This document shows positions 1-7,620 of a DNA stretch of 64,000 bases, one piece after another. This DNA comes from Myxococcus qinghaiensis (GTDB lineage: Bacteria; Myxococcota; Myxococcia; Myxococcales; Myxococcaceae), in contig NZ_JAKCFA010000020.1 of NCBI RefSeq assembly GCF_024198215.1, positions 62,001 to 126,000 of the forward strand, read 5' to 3'. How positions within the stretch are numbered: position 1 is the first letter of the stretch; each line of letters opens with the position of its first letter. Position numbers and translations under genes: made by a program. The notes below the pieces were generated by a model. It saw only the letters and a program-made list of their open reading frames with translations. It was not told the DNA's origin and made no database searches.

Positions 1-2
1 AG

Positions 3-233
3 GCCATGCGCTTCCTGGAGGCGCTGAAGGTGGGACGTCCGGGGCCTTCGCTCGGCGACGTGTGCACGCTGGTGATGCACGCGGCCAGCGCCAGCGCGCG
101 CCGGCTGACGCCCGAGGAGCGCGAGGCGGCGGGGATTCGCGAGAGCCTCATCCGCGTGTCCGTGGGGCTGGAGGACCCGGACGACGTGGTGGAGGACCTG
201 CTCCAGGCCGTGGCGCAGGGGGTGGGCCGGTGA
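3..233 (+). CDS. Cys/Met-metabolism PLP-dependent enzyme, C-terminal end (partial)
   Basis: This is the 3' end of a gene that starts before the window. The last 76 residues match the C-terminus of the trans-sulfuration family (cystathionine gamma-synthase, cystathionine beta- or gamma-lyase, methionine gamma-lyase). They contain the family pattern SLGDVCTLVMHAAS, then PEEREAAGI, then LIRVSVGLEDPDDVVEDL. In this family the enzymes use pyridoxal phosphate to form or break C-S bonds in cysteine, homocysteine and methionine. The PLP lysine lies outside the window, so the exact reaction cannot be read. The stop codon TGA overlaps the GTG start proposed for moaC, so the two genes are probably co-transcribed. 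Confidence 0.85.
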   Translation, partial: AMRFLEALKVGRPGPSLGDVCTLVMHAASASARRLTPEEREAAGIRESLIRVSVGLEDPDDVVEDLLQAVAQGVGR

Positions 234-718
234 AGATGGTGGATGTCGGCGCGAAGCCGAAGACGGAGCGCGTGGCGGTGGCCACCGGGCTGTTGCGCAT
301 GTTGCCCGCAACCCGGGAGCGCATCCTCGCGGGGAAGGTGGAGAAGGGGGACGTGCTCGCCGCGGCGAGGCTCGCGGGCATCATGGCCGCCAAGCGCACC
401 CCGGACTTCATCCCGCTGTGCCATCCCATCGCGCTGTCCGGTGTCGAGGTGACGCTCGAGCCCGTGAAGGAGGGCCTGTCCGTCCGCGTGACGGTGCGGA
501 CGGTGGACCGCACGGGCGTGGAGATGGAGGCGCTGACGTCCGCGTGCGCGGCGGCGCTCACCGTCTATGACATGTGCAAGAGCGTGGACCGGGGCATGGT
601 GCTGGAGGCCGTGCAGCTCGAGCACAAGTCCGGAGGCCGCTCGGGGACGTGGGAGCGGGAGTCAAAGAAGGACGGCGCCAAGGCCCCGTCGAGTCCCCGC
701 AAGCGCGCGAAGGGTTGA
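230..718 (+). CDS. moaC: Cyclic pyranopterin monophosphate synthase MoaC
   Basis: MoaC converts the product of the radical-SAM enzyme MoaA into cyclic pyranopterin monophosphate, an early step of molybdenum cofactor synthesis in the cytoplasm. The 162-residue protein carries the family blocks MVDVGAK at the N-terminus, KGDVLAAARLAGIMAAKRT, IPLCHP, GVEMEALT and AALTVYDMCK, and ends with KSGGRSG. GTG at 230 is preferred because an AGGGGG stretch lies about seven bases upstream and the codon overlaps the previous stop (GTGA). ATG at 236 is the alternative and gives MVDVGAK directly. A short Lys/Arg-rich tail (about 20 residues) follows the conserved domain. No other moa or moe gene is in the window. 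Confidence 0.95.
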   Translation: MKMVDVGAKPKTERVAVATGLLRMLPATRERILAGKVEKGDVLAAARLAGIMAAKRTPDFIPLCHPIALSGVEVTLEPVKEGLSVRVTVRTVDRTGVEMEALTSACAAALTVYDMCKSVDRGMVLEAVQLEHKSGGRSGTWERESKKDGAKAPSSPRKRAKG

Positions 719-1047
719 GCGCGGCGGCTCTTGCGAGCGCGCATGGATCGGAGAGGCCCATGCCAGAAGCCCGCCGCCTCCCCGTTCCGTGCCTCGGAGG
801 CGTGGCGAGGGAGGTGCTTCGTGCCGTGACGTCGAGCGCCTCCCTCCGCCCTGCGCAATGCCCGCCCGTTGAAGCGCGGCACGTGCGGGCTGCCCGGTGT
901 CCATTTCAGGACGTGGACAGTGTGCTCCCGAGCACGGCCCTCCCTGAACTCGTGCCCTCCGGGGCTCCCGCTTGTCGGAGCCGTCGTCCAGATTGAGCAC
1001 TCGCCACGTGCGCCCGGCAGGCGCGAGGGCGCAGAGGAGGTCCAAGG
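719..1047. other. Intergenic gap with no gene recognised
   Basis: About 330 bases lie between moaC and the small lipoprotein gene. Open frames exist on both strands but their translations look like shadow frames, with no start signal or recognisable domain. A short palindrome, GTGCTC-CC-GAGCAC (922-935), lies about 110 bases before the lipoprotein start. I see no convincing promoter or terminator. Confidence 0.5.
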
Positions 1048-1314
1048 GTGCTCAACGTCAGGATGACCCACTCCACCCTGGGGTTCCTCGCCGTCGTGGT
1101 CAGCATGGGCTGCAGTCCCGGCTCCGGAGACGGTGACGGGCCGGAGTCGCCCACGCTCGTCGCGGAGGGCGTGCGCGCACGCTGCTCCCTGGAGGACTCG
1201 GGCCGCCGCTCCATCTCCAAGGACGCGAAGGGCTGCCGTCAAATCATGTTCGTCTGCGCCCCGGACGAGACGCCCTTCTTCGACGCGTGCGGCTGCGGCT
1301 GCGAGCGCAGATGA
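1048..1314 (+). CDS. Small cysteine-containing lipoprotein, hypothetical
   Basis: An 88-residue protein with a probable lipoprotein signal peptide: hydrophobic segment LGFLAVVVSMGC with Cys at about residue 22 as the lipidation site, then a Gly/Asp-rich linker. The mature part has further cysteines (ARCSLED, KGCRQIMFVC, and DACGCGCERR at the end), which suggests disulfides outside the cytoplasm. GTG at 1048 is chosen because GAGGAGG at 1034-1040 sits seven bases upstream; ATG at 1063 would also keep the signal peptide. The function is unknown. It lies tail-to-tail with the Nudix gene, only seven bases away. Confidence 0.7.
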   Translation: MLNVRMTHSTLGFLAVVVSMGCSPGSGDGDGPESPTLVAEGVRARCSLEDSGRRSISKDAKGCRQIMFVCAPDETPFFDACGCGCERR

Positions 1315-1321
1315 TGGCCGG

Positions 1322-1885
1322 CTAGCGCTTCCCGCCCGCGTCCTCGCGCAGCTTCTCCAGGAAGAAGGCCCCCACCACGAGCGAGTGGGTGATGTGTCCC
1401 TCCAAGATGAGCCGAGGCACGTCCGCGCGCGGGTGCAGCTCCACGGCGATGTCCTCGGCCTCGTCCTGCCGGCCCGCATGGGCCTTCACGCAGTCCAACG
1501 CGAGGAAGCTGAAGCACCTGTTGTCCTGCAGCGCGGGATTGGGATGCACCCAACCCAGCGGCACCACGCGGCCCGCCACGTAGCCCGTCTCCTCCTCCAG
1601 CTCGCGCGCCGCCGCCACGGCCGGGTCCTCGCCCTCGTCCACCATGCCGCCGGGCACCTCCAGCGTGTCGGCGGCCACGCCGAAACGGAACTGGCGCACC
1701 AACACCAGCGAGTCCTCCGGCGTCACCGCGATGACGTTGACCCAGTCCGCGCAGTCCACCCGCACGCGCGGATGCTCCTGCTCCGTCCTCGGGTCCGCCC
1801 ACTTGTCCTCGCGGACCGTCAGCACCTGATAGTCGTGCTCCAACCCGAGGCGCAGTCGCCGCCAGGGCTTCACCGTCTGGGACAT
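1322..1885 (-). CDS. Nudix hydrolase, ADP-ribose pyrophosphatase-like
   Basis: Nudix enzymes hydrolyse nucleoside diphosphates linked to another group. The signature G-x5-E-x7-REUXEEXGU is complete here: GGMVDEGEDP, then AAARELEEETGY. The sequence before it (LVLVRQFRFGVAADTLEVPGG) is typical of the ADP-ribose/ADP-sugar pyrophosphatase branch, so cleavage of ADP-ribose or a related ADP-sugar is the best guess. The start at 1885 (MSQTVKPW) is preferred over an upstream in-frame ATG because the extra 25 residues do not look like Nudix sequence; the length is then 187 residues. It is the last gene of a minus-strand group that begins at about 4702. Substrate specificity cannot be settled from sequence. 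Confidence 0.88.
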   Translation of the reverse strand: MSQTVKPWRRLRLGLEHDYQVLTVREDKWADPRTEQEHPRVRVDCADWVNVIAVTPEDSLVLVRQFRFGVAADTLEVPGGMVDEGEDPAVAAARELEEETGYVAGRVVPLGWVHPNPALQDNRCFSFLALDCVKAHAGRQDEAEDIAVELHPRADVPRLILEGHITHSLVVGAFFLEKLREDAGGKR

Positions 1886-1934
1886 GGATGACGCTCCGGG
1901 CCCCCCGAGACGAGCGAGGGCCTCGAGGGGTTTT

Positions 1935-2801
1935 TCAGTTGAGCAGCGAGGCGCGCTCACGCAGCTCGCGGGCCGTCATCTCCAGGCGGTCGCGGTCCGG
2001 CGCCTCCGGAGACAGCTCCAGGCACCGCTCCACGTCGCGCAGCGCCGCGCGGTACGCACCCAGGTTGGCCAGGAGCGCCGCGCGCGTGCGCAGCTCTCCC
2101 GGATGGTCCGGCGCCAAGAGCAGCAGCAGGTCCACCACCGCCAGCCCGCGCTCGCGGTCCTCGCGGCCCAGGTACACCCGCCGCAGGTTGGACAACATGC
2201 GGTAGGCAATCAGCTCCACCGGCGCCGGCGCCAGCATGGCCCGGTCGAACTTGAGCTGCGGAGCCACGCGCTTGAGCAGCTCCTCGCAGCCGTGCTCGGT
2301 GAGGATGTCGCCCTGGTGGAACGGGTCCATCACCAGCTTGTGGTCCCCGGCGTCGTGCGCGACGAGGAAGTGTCCGGGAAACGGCACTCCGTACAGGGGG
2401 ATGCCCGCCCGGCGCGCGACTTCCAGATAGACGACGGACAGCGTTATCGGCAGGCCCAGCTTCCGCTCCAGCACCTGGTCCAGGAAGCTGTTCTCCGGCG
2501 AGTGGTAGTCGTCCTCGTTGCCGCGAAAGCCCTCGATGTCCGACAGCACGTGGCGCAGCGCTCGAAGGGGCGCGAGCGCCTCGCCCTTGTCCGTCATCCG
2601 CTCCGACTCCACCTGGACCCGACACGCCAGGACGTCCAGCACATGCAGACACGCGGGCGCGTCCAGCTCCGGCCTGTCCAACGTGGCGATGGCCAATGCG
2701 GCCAGGTCCAGACGCGGAGGCTCCGCGGCCAGCGCCGACACCAACCGTTCCCGGGCCAGCGGCGGGCTGAATCCTGTGGGGATGCTCACGGCGGCAACCA
2801 C
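1935..2801 (-). CDS. SirB1-family transglutaminase-like/TPR protein
   Basis: A 288-residue protein of the SirB1 (YchA) family. The core, NSFLDQVLERKLGLPITLSVVYLEVARRAGIPLYGVPFPGHFLV, is the family hallmark: a transglutaminase-like fold with a conserved PGHF. The C-terminal part (LGREDRERGLAVVDLLLLLAPDHP, LGAYRAALRDVERCLELSPEAPD) forms TPR-type helical repeats. The biochemical role of SirB1 proteins is not established; family members are cytosolic and often sit near translation or cell-wall genes. The start codon is GTG at 2801, with a second GTG at 2789 as an alternative. It sits between a 91-residue unknown and a Nudix gene on the same strand, probably one transcript. Confidence 0.85.
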   Translation of the reverse strand: MVAAVSIPTGFSPPLARERLVSALAAEPPRLDLAALAIATLDRPELDAPACLHVLDVLACRVQVESERMTDKGEALAPLRALRHVLSDIEGFRGNEDDYHSPENSFLDQVLERKLGLPITLSVVYLEVARRAGIPLYGVPFPGHFLVAHDAGDHKLVMDPFHQGDILTEHGCEELLKRVAPQLKFDRAMLAPAPVELIAYRMLSNLRRVYLGREDRERGLAVVDLLLLLAPDHPGELRTRAALLANLGAYRAALRDVERCLELSPEAPDRDRLEMTARELRERASLLN

Positions 2802-2843
2802 TAACCCACACCGGGCTGGACGGCAAAGGCAGGCGACCGAGCG

Positions 2844-3119
2844 TCAGAAGGTGGGCGGTGCATAGGGCAGCCTCCCCTTGATTTCCGCGCGCAGCCCCAT
2901 TTGGGCCGAAATCAACCCCGCCAGGATTCCATCCTCGTACTCGAAAGTCGGGTGTTCCTTGAGTTCGGGGAAGTCATGGGGATTGCGCAGCTCCTCGGGG
3001 GTGAGGTTGGGCACGGCCTCGCGGGCCAGGCGAAGCACCTTGGCCTGTTGCTGCGAAATCATCCGCTCGAAGAGCTGGGCGGACAGCTCCAGCATGTCCT
3101 GGGCCACTTCTTCCGTCAT
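2844..3119 (-). CDS. Conserved hypothetical protein, 91 aa
   Basis: A small soluble protein starting MTEEVAQDMLELSAQLFERM and ending GRLPYAPPTF. It is mostly helical by eye, acidic in the first half, and has no signal peptide or metal motif. The phrase TPEELRNPHDFPELKEHPTFEYEDGILAGLISAQ suggests a small helical adaptor rather than an enzyme. The ATG at 3119 is eight bases after the stop of the upstream amidase gene, so the two are almost certainly co-transcribed. I do not recognise a family. The extended frame upstream overlaps the amidase gene and is rejected. Confidence 0.75.
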   Translation of the reverse strand: MTEEVAQDMLELSAQLFERMISQQQAKVLRLAREAVPNLTPEELRNPHDFPELKEHPTFEYEDGILAGLISAQMGLRAEIKGRLPYAPPTF

Positions 3120-3127
3120 GTGCGTGC

Positions 3128-4702
3128 CTACTCCTGGGCGATGTCCCACTTGGCTCGGCGGTAGCTGTAACGGAAAGCCGCCTCGTCCGCCTCTTTCGCG
3201 AGCCCCTCGCCCTCCCGGCCGTCCAGGAAGGCGACGAAGTCGAGCTGGCGGCTGTCGCGGCCGTGCTCGGCGTCGAAGAGGCGCACCAGCTCGTTGGCGG
3301 GCAGGGTGCGCCGGCCGACGACGTCCACCAGCGGCACGGCCAGGCCGCGCATCTCCTTCGAGGGCGCGTAGGACTTCCACACCAGCTCCGTGCACACCAG
3401 CGTCTGGTCGGAGAAGAAGTCGAAGTCGAAGTCATAGGGGCGGCCCTGGTATGCGAAGGCGCGGAGGATGGCGCGCGCCTTGTCCACGCGGGGCAGCCGG
3501 GGGCGCATGATGCCCAGGTAGTCCACGCGCATGCCGTGCTCCAGGCCGGTGAAGCTGACGCCCTCGCTGATGGACTCGATGATGCGGATGGGGTCGCCGT
3601 GCGAGTCCTTGCCGGAGTACTCGGCCCACTTGGCGGGGTACGCGCTCGCCAGGTGCGCGCTGAACGACGCGGGCTTGCCCGGGAGCGTGGCCACCCAGGC
3701 CTTCACGTCCGTGTCCTCGTCGAAGTACGCGGCCAGCTCCTGGGCTGTGCCCACGAAGAGCTCCGCGTGCGGCCAGAAGCCCGGCAGGCCGATGTTGGAG
3801 AGGTACCAGTTCTGCCGCGCCACCATGATGTCGCCCGGCTCCATCCGCTTGAGCACGCCCAGCGCCTGCTCGCGGGAGATGAGCGGCTGGCCGGTGCGGT
3901 GCACGCGGGTGTCGCCCATCCACTCGGCCACCGCGCGCTGCACGGGGAAGAAGGCGCGCTGGGTGGAGTCCTGGGTGACGTCGACGGCGGCCTTGGCGAA
4001 CATGGTGGGGCCACGCTTGACGAGCAGCCCCTTGGCCACCTCGCTGTTGAGCTTCATCTCCTGCATCACCCAGGGCACGCGCGGGGCGTCCAGCGCGCCG
4101 GCCTTCACCAGCAGCGGACGGAGCTGCTCCTTGTACGTGTCCCCCGTGTAGAGCTGGGTGGTGGTGGCCACGTGGATGACCTTGTCCTTGAAGCGGGCGA
4201 AGGCGCGCGGGGGCACGCCGTACTCGGCGGAGGGCTCGTCCAGGAGGGTCTCCAGCTGCTTGCGGCCTCCGGTGAGCTCCGCGTAGGTGAGGCCGTGGGC
4301 CAGCTCCGTGGTGAGCGCGCCGTGGGTGAGCAGGAAGCCCCAGGCGTGCTTCTTGGGCTGGGTGAGGGAGGGCACCTTCACGAAGTCCCAGTAGCGCTGG
4401 CGGATGACCTCCGTGGAGACGAAGTAGTCGAAGAAGGTCGCCCACGTCGTGAGCAGCTGCTGCTTCTGGTCCGGCGTGTACGGCACGCTCTGCTTCTGGA
4501 GGTAGAGGGCGCGCGACTGCTTCACCTCGTCCTGGAGCCGGCGCAGGCCGCGGGTGTAGCGCTCCAGCTGCTCCAGGTCAGCCTGGGCCTGGTCGATGAA
4601 GGCGTCATCGTCGAGGGCATAGACGCTCTTGGGGGCGGCGGTCGGCGTGGCCGGCGTGCTGGCGAACACCAGCCAGGCGAGCAGCAAGGGGGCGGCGGAC
4701 AT
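3128..4702 (-). CDS. YiiX/NlpC-P60-like papain-fold amidase, exported
   Basis: A 524-residue protein with an N-terminal signal peptide (MSAAPLLLAWLVFASTPATPTAA). The C-terminal 240 residues match the permuted papain-like amidases of the YiiX/YebB type (PF05708). GDIMVARQNWYLSNIGLPGFWPHAELFVG carries the active-site His (H312), and SDQTLVCTELVWKSY carries the nucleophile Cys (C437); the order His then Cys is the circular permutation. The N-terminal 270 residues are helical and have no family I recognise. These enzymes act on amide bonds in lipids or peptides, often at the envelope. It heads the minus-strand group that ends at the Nudix gene. The exact substrate is unknown. Confidence 0.8.
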   Translation of the reverse strand: MSAAPLLLAWLVFASTPATPTAAPKSVYALDDDAFIDQAQADLEQLERYTRGLRRLQDEVKQSRALYLQKQSVPYTPDQKQQLLTTWATFFDYFVSTEVIRQRYWDFVKVPSLTQPKKHAWGFLLTHGALTTELAHGLTYAELTGGRKQLETLLDEPSAEYGVPPRAFARFKDKVIHVATTTQLYTGDTYKEQLRPLLVKAGALDAPRVPWVMQEMKLNSEVAKGLLVKRGPTMFAKAAVDVTQDSTQRAFFPVQRAVAEWMGDTRVHRTGQPLISREQALGVLKRMEPGDIMVARQNWYLSNIGLPGFWPHAELFVGTAQELAAYFDEDTDVKAWVATLPGKPASFSAHLASAYPAKWAEYSGKDSHGDPIRIIESISEGVSFTGLEHGMRVDYLGIMRPRLPRVDKARAILRAFAYQGRPYDFDFDFFSDQTLVCTELVWKSYAPSKEMRGLAVPLVDVVGRRTLPANELVRLFDAEHGRDSRQLDFVAFLDGREGEGLAKEADEAAFRYSYRRAKWDIAQE

Positions 4703-4896
4703 GGGCGGGGCTCCGGGCGACAGGGGCGGCGGGCGGGGACTCTACCTCGGGAGGTGCCAGGGCGGCTGGCCCCCTGGCCGGCCAGGGGAGGGGAGGGGGA
4801 CGGCCGGGTGGTCTGGCGCGGGCGCCGTCCCCAGATTCCTCGTACCCCAGTGATGCACGCCCGGGCCTCACGGGCCGGGCAGAAAGGCAGCCGCAG

Positions 4897-5214
4897 ATGG
4901 CATTCGGAACCGCGGAAGACCCCGGGCTCTCCATCACCCCTCACATCGACTCGGTGGACTACCCGGCGACGCGGGAGGAGCTCGTGGAGTCCGCCGAGGA
5001 TGGCGGGGCCACCGTCGACATCATCAACGTCCTCAAGTGCCTGCCGAACACCGAGTACGCGTCGCGCGAGGCCGTGATGCGAGATCTGGCGGAGGCGGCG
5101 AGGCGCTTCTCCCAGGGCGGACTCCCCGACGATGACGGCGTGCGCAGAGACAGGCGCAACATCGGCCGGGATTTGGTGGAGAACGCGCCCGACGGCAGCA
5201 CGCGGCACCCCTGA
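4897..5214 (+). CDS. DUF2795 domain protein
   Basis: A 105-residue acidic protein with a central DUF2795 domain: IDSVDYPATREELVESAEDGGATVDIINVLKCLPNTEYASREAVMRDL. This domain of about 60 residues is common in high-GC bacteria and archaea; its function is unknown. The tail is charged and looks disordered. The ATG at 4897 follows AAAGGCAG, a weak ribosome site, and a GC hairpin (about 4858-4880) lies just upstream. It is divergent from the amidase gene at 4702. Homologues often occur as stand-alone stress-type genes, but nothing in this context fixes a role. Confidence 0.85.
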   Translation: MAFGTAEDPGLSITPHIDSVDYPATREELVESAEDGGATVDIINVLKCLPNTEYASREAVMRDLAEAARRFSQGGLPDDDGVRRDRRNIGRDLVENAPDGSTRHP

Positions 5215-5281
5215 GGTCCGGACCTTGGAATCGAGGAAGCGCTCGCGGGCGCTGGCCGTTTCTGCCAGCGTTCGCGGGCGC

Positions 5282-6181
5282 ATGCGTCCAGGACTCCTGC
5301 TGAGCTGTCTCGTGCTGTCGCTGACATCCGCCTGTCGGAAGCCGTCCCCGCTGCGGGTGCCCGTGCCCACGGTGACGCCCCGGGTGCGCGTGACGTTCCA
5401 ACCCCCGGTCGACCGGGTCCTCACCGAGTCCCAGCGCGGCGTCCGCGTCGTCGAGCAGGCGGGCGGCGTGGTGCGCGAGGAGGCGGAGCTGACCACCGAG
5501 TCCCGCTTCACCCCGAACGAGGGCGGCTGGCTGCTCACGCAGTCGGTGTCGCACGCGAAGCAGTCGCGCGCCGGGGTGGAGGTGGAGGGCTGGGTGGATG
5601 ACGTGCTCCTGCGCTTCGCGCTGAGGCTGCAGCTGGCGGCGGACGGTACCTTCGTGAAGCTGGTGTCTCCCGAGGCCGCGGCGGAGGCGGTGCGGCAGTC
5701 GGTGCCGGCGGGCGTGGACGCGAAGCCGCTCCTTCGCTTCTTCGGCGCGGAGGCGCTGGAGGGCCGCACGCGGCGCGAGTGGGAGGCGAAGTTCGGCGGC
5801 CTGTTCCAGCGCCATCTGTCGGAGGGACAACGCACCTGGGCGGTGGACTGGCTGCCGGTGGGCGACACGCAGGTGGCCTATGTGCTGGAGCGCACCGTGC
5901 AGGGCACGCGGGACACGGAGTACGGTGACGCGGTGGTGCTGAGCCTGCGGTGTTTGGACGCGGTGCCGGAGGATGCGCCGGACGAGCTGTCGGATGCGTG
6001 GGTGGCGGCGGGGCGGCCGGAGCTGACGCCGGGCGTGACGTGCCAGGGTGAGCAGGTGATGGCGTACGGCCGCTTCGTGCCGGTGAGCCGCGAGCTCACG
6101 GTGAAGGCGCGGGTGGACGGGGCGGCGTGGACGGTGACGATGGAATCGCGAGCACAGGGGCTTCAAGAGGAGGCGCGATGA
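5282..6181 (+). CDS. Lipoprotein, hypothetical, 299 aa
   Basis: The protein begins MRPGLLLSCLVLSLTSAC, a clear lipoprotein signal with lipobox LTSAC (lipidated Cys18). The mature part is a soluble alpha/beta sequence with a repeated theme of measured polypeptide stretches (VEGWVDDVLLRFALRLQL, TWAVDWLPVGDTQVAYVLERTVQGT) and no recognised catalytic motif. ATG at 5282 is chosen because it gives the signal peptide; the longer frame upstream overlaps the DUF2795 gene. Its TGA overlaps the ATG of the following CoA-binding gene (ATGA), so the two are translationally coupled. Likely anchored in the outer or inner membrane facing the periplasm; function unknown. Confidence 0.75.
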   Translation: MRPGLLLSCLVLSLTSACRKPSPLRVPVPTVTPRVRVTFQPPVDRVLTESQRGVRVVEQAGGVVREEAELTTESRFTPNEGGWLLTQSVSHAKQSRAGVEVEGWVDDVLLRFALRLQLAADGTFVKLVSPEAAAEAVRQSVPAGVDAKPLLRFFGAEALEGRTRREWEAKFGGLFQRHLSEGQRTWAVDWLPVGDTQVAYVLERTVQGTRDTEYGDAVVLSLRCLDAVPEDAPDELSDAWVAAGRPELTPGVTCQGEQVMAYGRFVPVSRELTVKARVDGAAWTVTMESRAQGLQEEAR

Positions 6182-6621
6182 GCTGGGAAGAGAACCTCAT
6201 CAGGGACGAAGCGGGCGTGGAGCGCGTGGTGAAGAGCGCGCGGCGCGTGGCGGTGCTGGGCATCAAGACGGAGCAGCAGTCGGGGCAGCCCGCCTTCTAC
6301 GTGCCGGACTATCTGGCGAGCGCGGGCGTGGAGGTGGTGCCCGTGCCCGTCTACTACCCGGACGTGACGCACATCCTCGGCAAGCCGGTGTTCCGCCGGG
6401 TGGCGGACGTTCCGGGCGAGGTGGACCTGGTGGACGTCTTCCGACGGCCGCAGGACATCGACGCGCACGTGGACGACATCATCGCCAAGAAGCCGAAGGC
6501 GGTGTGGTTCCAGTCCGGCATCCGCAACGACGCGGCGGCGGAGAAGCTGGCGCGCGCGGGCATCCAGGTGGTGCAGGACCGCTGCCTGATGGTGGACCAC
6601 CGCCGCTACGGCGGGCGCTGA
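6178..6621 (+). CDS. CoA-binding domain protein (YccU/YneT type)
   Basis: A 147-residue Rossmann-fold protein of the CoA_binding_2 family. It has the family markers VAVLGIKTEQQSGQPAFYVPDYLASAGVEVVPVPVYYPDVTHILGKPVFRRVADVP, DLVDVFRRP, AVWFQSGIRNDAAAEKLARAGIQVVQDRCLMVDHRR. The conserved QSGI and DRC(L/I) blocks line the nucleotide pocket in this family. These single-domain proteins resemble the CoA-binding part of succinyl-CoA synthetase, but no enzymatic activity is established. ATG at 6178 overlaps the upstream stop and has AGAGGAGG five bases before it. It converges with the patatin gene downstream. Confidence 0.9.
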   Translation: MSWEENLIRDEAGVERVVKSARRVAVLGIKTEQQSGQPAFYVPDYLASAGVEVVPVPVYYPDVTHILGKPVFRRVADVPGEVDLVDVFRRPQDIDAHVDDIIAKKPKAVWFQSGIRNDAAAEKLARAGIQVVQDRCLMVDHRRYGGR

Positions 6622-6648
6622 AGGCCGAGCGCGCCCGCGAGCTTCAGC

Positions 6649-7536
6649 TCACCACTGCGCCTGGGCGAACGGCACGGGAGGCCGGGCCAGGGACACCGCG
6701 GCGGACAGGCGCGCCTGGTCCAGCGCGTCGAAGCCGCGCTCCATGGTGGTGGGCGTCACCGGAGGCAGGTTGGAGACGACGACGTAGACGGGAATCTGCC
6801 GGCCCTCCAGCACGGTGAGCTGGAGGCGGAAGTGGTCCCTGCGCAGCGCGGCCGAGCCCGCCGCCAGCCCCTGCGCGTACGCCATGGGCCCGCCCACCAC
6901 CTTGCGCGTCTTGCTCGGCAGGAAGTGCACGAGGATGGCGTCCAAATCCTTCCCCACGCCGCTGTCATGCAGCGACAGCGCGGGCGCCTTGTCCACCAGT
7001 CCACCGTCCCAGTACAGGTTGCCCTCCAGCGGCACCGCGCGGAACAGGCCCGGGTACGCACAGGTGGCATGGACGCGCGGGGCCAGCTCGCCCGTGGTGA
7101 ACACCTCGTGGCTGCCCAGCGTCAGGTTCGCGCCGACGAGGAGCAGCGGGTGCGGCAGGTCCTCGAAAGTCCTGGCGCCCAGCGTGTCCTCGAGCAGCTT
7201 GCGAAAGCGCGTGCCCTTGAGCAGGCCCGTGAGGCCGTGGCCGCTGGCGTCCGCGTTCATCACCGCGCCAATCGGGTCCGGGTCCCAGAAGTTGGCCCGC
7301 GTCTGGCGCAGCACCAGCTCCTCAATCGCGTGCACCGGCATGCCCGCCGCAGCGTAGGCCGCCACCATGCCGCCCGCGCTCGTCCCCGCGTACGCATGCG
7401 GCTTGAGCCCCGAGCTCGCCAGCCCCTTGAGGAAGCCGGCGTGCCCATAGAAGCCGAAGTAGCCCGCGGAGAGGACCAGGCCGAACCGCTTGCCTTGGAG
7501 GAGCTGGTGCAGGGAGGGAGAAGCCATGTCCCACAT
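6649..7536 (-). CDS. Patatin-like phospholipase
   Basis: A roughly 295-residue patatin-fold hydrolase. The nucleophile motif G-T-S-A-G is present (Ser53), and the catalytic Asp lies in YWDGGLVDKAP, giving the Ser-Asp dyad of the family. The oxyanion loop before it reads LSAGYFGFYGHAGFL rather than the usual GGGxxG, but keeps glycines and the following His. Patatin-like enzymes release fatty acids from phospholipids or other acyl esters. There is no signal peptide, so it is probably cytosolic or peripheral to membranes. The start could be ATG 7536 or ATG 7527. It is divergent from the ArsR-methyltransferase gene, whose candidate operator lies between them. Confidence 0.85.
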   Translation of the reverse strand: MWDMASPSLHQLLQGKRFGLVLSAGYFGFYGHAGFLKGLASSGLKPHAYAGTSAGGMVAAYAAAGMPVHAIEELVLRQTRANFWDPDPIGAVMNADASGHGLTGLLKGTRFRKLLEDTLGARTFEDLPHPLLLVGANLTLGSHEVFTTGELAPRVHATCAYPGLFRAVPLEGNLYWDGGLVDKAPALSLHDSGVGKDLDAILVHFLPSKTRKVVGGPMAYAQGLAAGSAALRRDHFRLQLTVLEGRQIPVYVVVSNLPPVTPTTMERGFDALDQARLSAAVSLARPPVPFAQAQW

Positions 7537-7594
7537 CTACCACTGTCCGCCATGAAGCACGCGGTGCGTCGAAAGTCCGCTGGCCACCAGCGGG

Positions 7595-7614
7595 GCATCG
7601 ACATATGTTGATGC
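7595..7614. promoter_or_regulatory. 20-bp palindrome, candidate operator for the ArsR-type regulator
   Basis: The sequence GCATCGACATATGTTGATGC is a palindrome with nine of ten base pairs matched and the centre ACATATGT. It ends six bases before the ATG of the ArsR-methyltransferase gene and 59 bases after (upstream of) the divergent patatin start. Position and symmetry fit an autoregulatory ArsR-family operator that would also cover metH in the same transcript. Seen directly: the palindrome. Inferred: that the adjacent regulator binds it. Confidence 0.6.
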
Positions 7615-7620
7615 GGCGAT

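Noticed and set aside
922..935. Palindrome GTGCTC-CC-GAGCAC as an operator
   Set aside because: Short and GC-rich with no adjacent regulator, and about 110 bases from the nearest start; chance occurrence is likely in this composition.
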